Source: Axinella damicornis
Taxonomy: Eukaryota > Porifera > Demospongiae > Axinellida > Axinellidae
Length of the DNA: 64,000 bases
Assembly: GCA_963931865.1 (NCBI GenBank)
Contig: OZ007512.1
Coordinates: forward strand, 2,523,950-2,587,949
Direction of reading: 5' to 3'
The translations under genes and the position numbers were made by a program. The notes beneath the pieces were generated by a model that was given only the letters and a program-made list of their open reading frames with translations, was not told where the DNA came from and did no database searches. Of the stretch, positions 21,971 to 31,600 are shown piece by piece. How positions within the stretch are numbered: the stretch's first letter is position 1; each line of letters starts with the position of its first letter.

Positions 21971-22291
21971 AATTGAAGGGCTGGGAACCAGAGTGGCCTA
22001 ACCCACAAAAATTGAATTAGCCCCCCTAAACTTGAGAATACTGTTACTTTAACAGTATTGGTGTGACTGTGTGGCCAAGTGGTTAAAGCACTCGACTGTG
22101 GTTTCCCTTCCCAGGAGAGCCTTCATATTAGCCTCATGGCTAGGTGGCTTTATCCTTATACCAATCACTCTGTGTGCGTTGTGTGTAAAACTTGTATAGA
22201 AAAAACAAACCACAAAAACAGTATTCTCAAGTTTAGGGGGGCTAATTCAATTTTTGTGGGTTAGGCCACTCTGGTTCTCAGCCCTTCAATT
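21971..22291. mobile_element. 321-bp MITE with 75-bp TIRs and a tRNA-like core
   Basis: The left end AATTGAAGGGCTGGGAACCA ... GAATACTGTT is mirrored at the right end almost perfectly. The core contains GTGTGGCCAAGTGGTTAAAG, closely resembling a Leu/Ser tRNA A-box, so the core may be a SINE head captured or inserted between the arms. Confidence 0.8.
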
Positions 22292-22471
22292 ATTATTGAC
22301 ATAATTATACTCAAATGCACATGTGCAGCTCGATATACATGCATACAAGTTGTCGCACGGTATACGTTGTCAGATTTATGGTATGCATAATGTGCTTTGA
22401 TCTTTTGAACTTTATAAAACCCATTATACACCTCATCAGAGAAACTGAAAGATATAATAAGCCGGTTATAT

Positions 22472-22609
22472 ATTGCACTCAAGCAGGTCTCTTAGCCGTT
22501 TAGAGACCTTCAGGACGCACCTATAATCACCTCGGGCTTCGCCCTCGGTCATTATAGGTAGCATCCCTCAGGTCTCTAAAACAGCTAAGAGACCTGCTTG
22601 AGTGCAATA
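22472..22609. repeat. Palindrome ending in 'ttgcactcaagcaggtctct'
   Basis: The arms TTGCACTCAAGCAGGTCTCT ... TTTAGAGACC are inverted around a central CG-rich foldback (ACCTCGGGC/GCCCTCGGT). A partial relative lies at 6425-6475 ('ctaagagacctgcttgagt'). Confidence 0.75.
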
Positions 22610-22660
22610 ACTTAACATGCACAAATGTACTCGCTGTTCATAGAGTGATCGTACAGCAAT

Positions 22661-24302
22661 CTACTGTGGTAGGGTCAGCTTTACACAGAGATACTCCTCT
22701 CTGAGGTCAATGGTCTCATTCAGTGCGATACCACTCATCTTAGTCTTGTCCAGTTCACTGATCCCGGCTTCAATTTCCTCGCCAGTAAAGAGCGCAAGAC
22801 CTGCATACGCTTTCCTCCGAAGCCGGCTGTACCATTCATCCTTCGTCATTTTGACTACAAACACTTCAATGTGATCCTCCACAGCCCAACCAGCTTTGTC
22901 AACAGGGTTCAAAATAACCTCCCGTGGTAGACCTCTCACAGCCACTTTGTCAGCATACCGAAGTATAGGTGTTTCAATACGATGGAGCAGTAGGCATCGT
23001 GATCCTGCCCGGCAGTTTTCGCGCAAGGATTTGAAAATGGCGGCAGGATCATTCAGATGGTGCAAACACCTGCTAATGAGGATCATGTTGTAGTTTGAAA
23101 GTGTTGGAGATGAAACAAACTCGTCTGCGGTAGCCAGCATGGTGTCTACTCCGTCCTTTGTCCCAGCAATCTCCAGCATACCAGGAGTGGGGTCGACAAC
23201 CAGCGCCGGGTTCTTGAGGCCTGAGGGGCAAGAGAATGGTCTATAGTGTCAATTCACTAAATCTCTAAACTGCTAGTGTTTACATCACTTGCGTTCCTTA
23301 AAATGTAGGTTGTTACGTAGTGTAAGGAACCGTTTGTTGACCACCTTGTGAACTCTCTGCCATAACTTCTGTCTGTTGTAGTACATTTACGGGACTCATT
23401 CTTACCTGTGACTTCCACTGCTATACACTGTTTGGATGGTATAGCCAAATGGCTCCACTTCACAAGCCCATTATATAGTCAAAAAGCGATATGTAATTGA
23501 CAGTCGACAACATGCATGTATATACTCTCATAGTACGTATTGAATCCCGACCACTCCACTGCCATTCTTGCAGATACCCCATATATGGTCTTCCTATGTC
23601 AATTTTAGATGCTTTGCACCAAAACTATGACAGAGAGCAGCAAACAAGGTTTTTGTTTGACTACATGCTTTTGTACGGTACCCATGCATATTGCCAAGCA
23701 TGTACGTATGTAAGTTGCCCATTGATTGAGGTCAAGAAATGAACGGGTCCCAGCTGGTATCAAATCTAAGAGCACTATTATAGTCTATAGATATACCTGC
23801 CATTTTCCATAGACGGTGGGCCACTTCCCCAGTTCCTCCCCCAATCTCAGCGAGTCGGTCATCCGGTGACAAGTTGAGGTGTTTCAATGCGGCAGTCGCA
23901 AGGAACTCGTATATGTATCCATGGAGGTTATCATACTCTCCTGCGATCGTGTTGTAGTGAGCTGTGGATGATGGGAAAAATAGCAGATATTTTAGAAAGT
24001 TATGTTTCTCTTCAAAGGGCTACGTAGCTAGGGAGTCCTTGCAAGTTGTGTTTCAGAAGGTTACATTTCTCAGGTATTTCTTCAACGGGGTAGAGGACTG
24101 CAGTATGGAGTCCCACTTGCCGTATATGGTCAACAACATTATACCAGCCATAGTTGGACGCACCTTCTTGTTATGGGCCCCTGTCACATGATCATAGTTG
24201 GACACTCCTTCTTGTTATGGGCCCCTATCACATGATCATAGTACCTTGTATTGCTGGTAGATTGGACGGATCTAGTTTGCACCCCGGTGTCTTGTGTGAC
24301 AT
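22661..24302 (-). CDS. Class I SAM-dependent methyltransferase, copy 2, 3 exons
   Basis: Exons are 24302-24245, 23961-23797 and 23220-22661, giving 260 residues; splice phases and exon lengths are the same as in copy 1. Motif I LAEIGGGTGEV is identical, as is VVDPTPGML. Differences cluster in the second half, for example RCLHHLNDPAAIFKSLREN against RCFNHLHDPAAIFKSMREN. Frames are intact in both copies, so both are probably functional. Intron 2 shares long blocks with copy 1, so duplication was at the DNA level. The first 9 residues (MSHKTPGCK) diverge most, suggesting relaxed constraint at the N-terminus. Confidence 0.85.
24149..24236. repeat. Two 44-bp direct repeats in intron 1 of methyltransferase 2
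   Basis: Units start CATAGTTGGACGCACCTTCT (24149) and CATAGTTGGACACTCCTTCT (24193) and end TCACATGAT. The repeat ends 9 bases before the exon-1 donor, mirroring the donor-proximal tandem repeat of copy 1. Confidence 0.85.
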
Positions 24303-24499
24303 GCTGTGACTTTGATTTCAACCAATGCTTCGTGACGTAGAACCTGCAAGGAATATAAATTAGCTACGTTCTTAGGTGACACCTAGGACCTTGCATCTCT
24401 AAACTGCCAGTGAATGTTTCACCTACATGAGAGTCATATGTTGATCTGATTACGATGGCTGATTTAGACCCACAAACAAGGGATTGCAATAACAATTAA

Positions 24500-24680
24500 G
24501 GGGTTCTCAGAACCGGCAGCTCAGTATCCTCTCTAAAGGACACAAAAGTCACCATAAGGTTCTCTGGATAGGGCAGAGTGAACCCTGAATGAGAAAGCAA
24601 ACCCCCAGTTCCACAATGGATCGACCTACAACCCGGGACCTCTAGCTCCACAGTCCAACACCTTAACTGCCGCATTAGTT
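24500..24680 (-). mobile_element. tRNA-derived SINE, minus strand
   Basis: On the minus strand GCGGCAGTTAAGGTGTTGGA CTGTGG resembles A-box and anticodon-arm sequence, and GGTTGTAGGTCGATCC contains a B-box-like GGTCGATCC. A body rich in 'ggttcactctgcc' follows. It is too degenerate to be a tRNA. Confidence 0.55.
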
Positions 24681-24836
24681 TGAAACCTACTGTAGGCAAT
24701 AGGAATCATGAAGCTGTACAACACTTTGTGTGATGTCGTGAAATCCACTGAACAAGTCACAATCAAGGAAGTCGGCTGTATAGCTACGTTCAACGCTTAA
24801 ACATCAAGTAGAGATCAAAAACCATCACTTGGCTAT

Positions 24837-25079
24837 TACAAGGGGGTGACACTCCCATTGACGCCGTAGTCAGAGCTGTGACCGGGGTCAAGAAATCTTG
24901 ACCGTAACTTTTGCTGCTTGACCACTTGACCGCATCGCAAAAGACTTGACCGTTTGACTGCGCTGTATTTCAGCCGTTGACCGCTTGACCGACAATCTGA
25001 GTATACAGAAGAATGCGCAGTGACTCCACCCCTTCCTTAGTATACGGGGTCAATACTATGGGAGTGTCACCGTCTTGTA
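24837..25079. mobile_element. 243-bp MITE with TIR TACAAGGGGGTGACACTCCC
   Basis: The left end TACAAGGGGGTGACACTCCC and the right end GGGAGTGTCACCGTCTTGTA are inverted repeats with two mismatches. The interior contains repeated 'cttgaccg' words. Confidence 0.75.
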
Positions 25080-25382
25080 TTAAATCTTGACCACCAATAG
25101 CTACAGCTAGCCAATACGGACAATTGACCCCAGATCAAAATTACTAACGATGGATGTTAGACTGTCCTCCTGAACTGCTTGGTATCTTTTTCAGGTGGAA
25201 GTAGCTAGCTAGCTAGCTAGCTACCATTTTTCCATACTGCCACTTCCCTCCTTCATCAAACTGTGATTTTGCCATAGCTACATGGATAGCTACCACAAAA
25301 CTACCTGGAAGAGGTTTTCTTGTCGCTTGCATGCAGATGACTTCATGACCACGCCCAGTCTAGGTTTTGACTCCTCGATCCC

Positions 25383-25402
25383 CGTCCCATTCTGCTAAAC
25401 GG
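25383..25402 (+). promoter_or_regulatory. 20-bp block shared by the 5' flanks of MPR-A and MPR-C
   Basis: CGTCCCATTCTGCTAAACGG is identical at 44112-44131. It lies about 260 bases upstream of the MPR-A start and about 40 upstream of the MPR-C start. It may be a retained promoter element or simply a remnant of the duplicated flank. Confidence 0.4.
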
Positions 25403-25659
25403 AAGGTGGTAAGGCATCTGCGGAGAATACACGGAAATTCGTATTGCATGCAGCGGGTATTTCGGACCACGGAAAACTGGCCAAGAAAGAACGGAGGGCC
25501 GGCGCCTACTCGGATCGTCGGACTAGGCAATCTTCCGTAAACTAACCGTTAATTAATACTCTGCGTTACAATATACACCAGCTGCAACGAGTGTTTCTCG
25601 CAAAAATCTAGTAACAAACGGAAGCGTCCACCTCAGCGTCAGTTTGTACACCGCTGAAA

Positions 25660-28600
25660 ATGGATCTCTGCTTGTTGTTGGTGGTGGTGGTATTTCTCGG
25701 GGAGTGTTCGCCCGGACAGAGCGATCCATGCACTGGCCATGGCTGTCAGTGTACAGGAGTCGTCAACATCGATCTGAGCTGGTTTTTCAACTACCCGTAC
25801 GTCACGCACACACACGTACACACACACACGAATACACGCACACACGAACACACACACACACACACGCACACACACTCACACACACGCACACACACACACA
25901 CACATCCGACACGCACACAAACGCACAAACACATCACACGCACACAAACGCACACACACACACACACGTACACACAAACAGTCAGACACACGCACACATG
26001 CACACACACTACACATGCAATACACATACAATCTTCATGCTAGTTTGCCTGGGAACGTATATGGACAGCATTATAGCTATAGGGAGGGCAGCCAGGATAA
26101 TACTGTTGGTTCAGGGCTGCAGTATTTTCTCAGCTGCAGGTGGGCCAATACTATGGCGGGCCATTTGTGTCAAAACTCGGATTATAAGCTTTATGAAATC
26201 ACGTGATCTACACTAATATAGACTGATGTTTGCTAAACATCGATCGACATTTGCTTAACATCCATCAACATTTACTAAACATCGGTCTGTGCTAAACATC
26301 GATCAACAAAAGTTTAAACTGCGATGTTGGTCGATGAATGTTGATCGATGTTTAGCAAATGTCGATCGATACTTAGCGCAGACCGATGTTTAGCCAATGT
26401 CGATGGATGTTTAGCAAAAAAAGGATATTCACTGACCCTGCCTACCATCCTCATACCAAATGCTGGTAGCAGTACAAAGGAATGTGTGGATGTAGCTAGC
26501 TACTGCCCTGCATGACACACAGTCAATTTGTTCGAAAATTGCGGCCTGGTCTGCTGTCGTAGGAGCCCTGTAACAAGGTGTGCGGTGGTGTACTGGTAGA
26601 GTGAGAGTCTCTAGTGCTCCACTCATGCAGGCTCTGTCGGAATCACACTAAAGCCCTGTCGAAGGGTGGTTCGCCTTATACAAACATGAATTTGCCCTTT
26701 GACCTTCCAGAAAAACAAGTTTGAGCAATGCCATTTATGGTAACTAGTTTCAATTTGTGATGTCATATCACTACCCCACATCAGTGGGGCCCAGGAGTAC
26801 AGGACCTGCATGAGCTCCTCTGCATTGGAGGTGCAGCATTCCTGGGTTACAAGTTCTTTGAAAAGGCATTCAGAAAACTATGTGATTCCTAATAAGGTTC
26901 TAGTGCAGCACCTGCATGACATGTGATTTATTGACGTGTTATTAAATTAGGTAGCAACCATACATTTGACAACTTGTAGGAGTCCTCACTAGACAGGGCA
27001 ATAACAACACGTCATCAATAATTCATTCATTGGCCTGCTGCCAACTAGCTTTGTACTCAGGCCCATATGCTCATGTGGAATGTGGAAGAGGGCCTGGTGA
27101 CACTTGGCAAAATTCCTGTATGTGCTCAGTCAGTATAATTGTGTAAGCGATTTCATCCTTACTAGGATGCATACGAATTCACACAGCAGGCAGCTGTTGG
27201 TGATGGCTAAGTATAGAAAGTCCTTGCTGTCTACTCCCCACAGAAGTATATACCAAATAAGGCAAAAACACATTGTTAAGGTCAAGAGAACATATATTAC
27301 AGACGAATCCTCCCCAGTCCAATGTGCAGGAATTGATCATGTGACCTATCAAGCCTCCACTGTTACTCTTGCTTTGTGCAGGGTAACTGGAATTCCTGAT
27401 ACTATCCCGGGTAATGCCCAGTACTCGTACTCCTTTTCTCCCTGTTCTCCAATGACCTGTTACACCGGACAAGCTGATACAGCAGCTGTGAGTTGTAGAC
27501 GTCGACTAGAGCATTTGAATGGCTACAACAAAACATTGGAAAGACCTAGCTACTCCAACAAGCATGTGTTGAAATATGTATAAGTGCCTATTGCTTCTCA
27601 TGGGGACAGATACCGCAGATGTCTTCAGACACATCTTTCTTAGAACTTTGTACATGTCCATCCTGGATTGGTATCATGCTGCATTTTTAGTTACATTATA
27701 CTTGATCTGTCAAATTTTTATTCGCCAAAGTTTATGGAAAGCTATTTCTGGCCATTTTGACAAATTTAATAGCCACCAAACTTTCCGGTTATACAGTACT
27801 GTGTTACTATATCTGTAAGCACCCTGCGTAATCTTAATGCAATCCTCCATTCGCACAAGCTAGCCTATGTTGCACGAGATAGGTATGCTACTCAGGGAGA
27901 CTGTGTGGAATTCATGTGTGTGTGTGTCCCATAGCTCTGCTCTTGTTGTGTAAACATGTTTGTGCCTGCAGTTTAATTGCGAGTATTAAGGCAGTAAAGG
28001 ATTGGTTTAGTTTTATCATACAAACCCTGAATTTTATTGCACGTTCCTCTACCAATGAACGTAGCGAATGTGCGTTACCATAGCTTGCTTGGCGACAATA
28101 TTTTCATTTCTGGTTGCCAATCCTTCGCGTTAGTACGGCAAGCTACAAACGCTTGGGCGAGAAGGCCTGCATACCAAGCCCAAGGCGGAGCCATGCCGAT
28201 AACTGCCAGCTATACGGTCGGTCCATGCCGATAACTGGCAGCGGTGCGGTCAGTCTACGCTGATAACTGGCAGCTGTATGATCCATTTCAAACAGGATGC
28301 CCGAGTATACGAATGTGTTCAACGTCGACTTCCAGAAAAATCGAGATGCAAGTTAGCCCTCTTCAGGAGCCCAAAAGGTAGTCAGTACCAGCTAGTCCAG
28401 GTAGTCTCTGACACGAAACTATCACAGATTTGCTGTAGTGCACATGACCTACAGTACTAGTACTAAATTATAATTATTATAGTATCACATTATCCGTGGT
28501 CACATCTGTTGCTTGCTGCCCATTATGTTATGGTATCGAATTGGGTGATGACGGTTTAGCGTAGAATCTGCAGGGGATTGTAAGGTGGTTTGCTGAATGA

Positions 28601-31600
28601 TCTTAATATGGGTACATGGGGAGAGTTGGTATGCCATCATAGAGGTCAAGTATCAAGCAATAAACTGAGTTTCAGGGTTTATACCTTAAAAGGTCACTAT
28701 TATTTGGGTTTTAGCGAGGTAAGCACATAGCAAAATTAATGCTTTTGTACATAGTTCTGATTTGTTCATGTGGCGACTGTACTGCTGGTGGGCTATAGTT
28801 CAACAGGTAGAGCAAACTCACTTTACAGAACAGGTCTCACTCTCACTTCATGGGATATGCATCCACCCCCTCATATATGCTGTGCAGCTAGCGTCATTCG
28901 GCTCGCTCCAAATAGTGGACATGTATGTGACGTCAAATAGTGCCGATATGTTATTGTTTTTTGGGTTCAAAATCTTTCAGTTCACTAAAATTCACTAAAA
29001 GTTTGTATCCACAAATCATAGTGACCGTCTTGAGATAGTTATAGTTGGAGGGTTATAGACAGTAGCACATTCACTTCTTCTGCAGCTGTGTCAGTACGAC
29101 AGTGAGGATCCATCTGATGCTGTTAGTTTAGGTGGTGTCCAGAATATCAGTTGGAGTGTGGTGAGTGAGGACGAGTTCACACTCACCATAACTGGAGGAT
29201 CACCGGCCTTTGCCCCACACCGTGACAGGTACGTGTGCATTGGTATACCGTATAGCGGGTTATTTTTGTGTGGTGCCAATTTTCGTTATTTTCATGACTC
29301 TCAACAAGTCACGAAATTTTCCACCCACGAAATTTTCAACCCATATTAAGTCGTGCTGTTCATTATTATATGTAGTAAAAAAGACATACAAAATTTATGG
29401 AAATGTACGTAGAGCAGAACAGTAAATGTGTGACCCTCTCAGCATAAACCACCCATTCACCGCAAACATTGAAATTACGTTACGTTGGTTCAAAGTTCAG
29501 TGGTTCGCTTGCGCTACTCCTAACGCATGCCACGCACAGGACTTCCCATTCGTAACTTGACATTATTGCACGCATACTTTTGTACTTGCTAGCTAATATT
29601 GGAGGCGTAGTGAACCGGAAGTCCTATGCGTTTGGTGCATTATAAGTACTGCGTACGATCAAAATGACCTTGTGTATCGAGAACGTTCAAGCGCCCATAA
29701 CTTTGCTTGCGTAAGTCCGATTGAAAAAATAAAACTACCATTGTGATCAGCAATAAACGTGCTCTCTGATGGTATAATAATCTCAGTTTTGACAAAATGT
29801 GGTGAATGGATGGTTTATGCTTAGAGGGGTTTACATATGCTCATACATATGCTCATGCCATCTGTTCAAATGTACTCCTGAAGTAGCCTTGTTTCCAGGC
29901 CCCTGCCCAGCTTTTCATAGCTTGCAGTACAGTACGGCAAAAGCAGGGAGAGCCTGGTATCTACCATTGTGATCAGCAATAAACGTGCTCTCTGATGGTA
30001 TAATAATCTCAGTTTTGACAAAATGCGGTGAATGGATGGTTTATGCTGAGAGTGTCACATGTAGGAAAATAAGGCCCGAAGATAGCATAAAACAGTTCAG
30101 TATACAACTCCACCCTACATGTACATGTACATACTAATCAGGTATGTAGGGGGTTGTATACTGAACCATTACATGCTATCATTGAATCCTTCTTTATTTC
30201 TGTTCTGCATTAATTTTCCCATCCATTTTTGATGTCCTGTTTACCTCATTAATTTTGTTTAGCAGCATACTTGACACTATTCATCCTGCACATACCGTAG
30301 AGTACGTATCAAGCACCCACCCCCCTCTTCACGTGAAAGTTACTGCACAAGGTTCAGCACCGGCGCAAGCTATTTTGGAGTGGTACGGCCACAGAGGCGC
30401 GAAGCGCTGATCTGTCCGCGTGAAGCGCGGAAAAAAATTTTCACCTTCATTTTTCAGTTGTCTGGATGGGCTCTTGTGGCACCTTCGTGCTTTGCACTGC
30501 ACTGTAACTGCTTTCTGCTTTCCGTGTCATCCGTGACCGTCGACGTGGAATGGCGATAATGCTCGCTTTGCGTGCATAACTTCTAGGAGGTATACCGGTA
30601 GCCCACGCCTACTATTATAGGGCGAGTGTTAGCGAGCTCCAAATAGACGAGTTTGCTGCAAATTTTCGTTTATAGAGACACGAACTATAAACAGTCTACT
30701 TCAACAAGGCCACAGCGACTTGGATCTGGAGACTGTCTGACTAAGACACGTACCTCAACAAGGCGTGACTGAGACACGAGCTATGAACAGTCCACCAGAG
30801 CCGTACCTAGGCGACTAAAAAGTGGTACGGCCAAAACCGTACCGGCCATACCGGCTGTGCCGGCCCTGGGGTTCAAAAGCAGTGTAGTAAGGGCCCACCC
30901 ATCAAAAAAATATTCAGCAGCGTAGCTTAGCAATGACGTGCTTTCTCTGGCGAGCGTTTCTTCTCAACGACTTCATGAGGATGCGCAATCAACTTCCTTA
31001 CGTGAAAAATCAAAAATGGGCTTGAATATTCATAGCCTTGTACCCAGGCCCACACGCGGAACGCAGCAGTGGGCCTGGTGAAACATGGCAAATTCCCGTA
31101 TGTACTGAGCTCAGCAGTCTTGATTTCAGGTAGGTGAATCACGTTTGTCCATTGCCAATTACTACATAGTAATTACCCATTCGTAAAGTGTAGCTGTTTG
31201 ATAAAACCGCTGTTCTAGCCTTCAAGACTCACCTTGTGGTCGCTCCTTGCCAAGGACTTTCTACTTAGCCATCACCAACAGCTGCCTGCCGCGTGATTTC
31301 GAATGCATCCAAGTAAGGAATGTAATCGCTTATGCAATTATGCTGACTGAGCACATATGGGAATTTTGCCAAGTGTCACCAAGCCCTCTTCCGTGTTCCG
31401 CGTGTGGGCCTGGGTATGAAGCTAAATCATTGATATTCACAGCTTACCACAGCACTTGTTGTTTATACAGTGCTCAATGGGTGGGCGGATACTACATGCC
31501 TAATTGGTATGTATCTAGTGCCCACCCCCCTGTTGAGCTGTGTTCTAATGTCCCCAAACCATGGGCGCTTGATACGTACTCTACTCTACTCTACTCTACT

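Larger units (their letters stand above)
21832..22660. other. Gap between the M23 fragment and methyltransferase 2
   Basis: It holds a 320-bp MITE (21971-22291) and a palindrome (22472-22609). The remaining sequence has no supported gene. Confidence 0.6.
24303..25659. other. Intergenic region between methyltransferase 2 and MPR-A
   Basis: Contains a minus-strand SINE (24500-24680), a MITE (24837-25079), an AGCTAGCTAGC tract (25204-25222) and the probable promoter of MPR-A. No gene is seen. Confidence 0.5.

Noticed and set aside
22064..22110. Possible tRNA gene (Leu/Ser-like A-box)
   Set aside because: No B-box or cloverleaf can be completed, and it lies inside MITE arms; treated as a SINE-derived core.
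25644..26216. His/Thr-rich 190-codon open frame
   Set aside because: It is a translation of the CA microsatellite; the real exon in this place is the first 137 bases of MPR-A in another frame.
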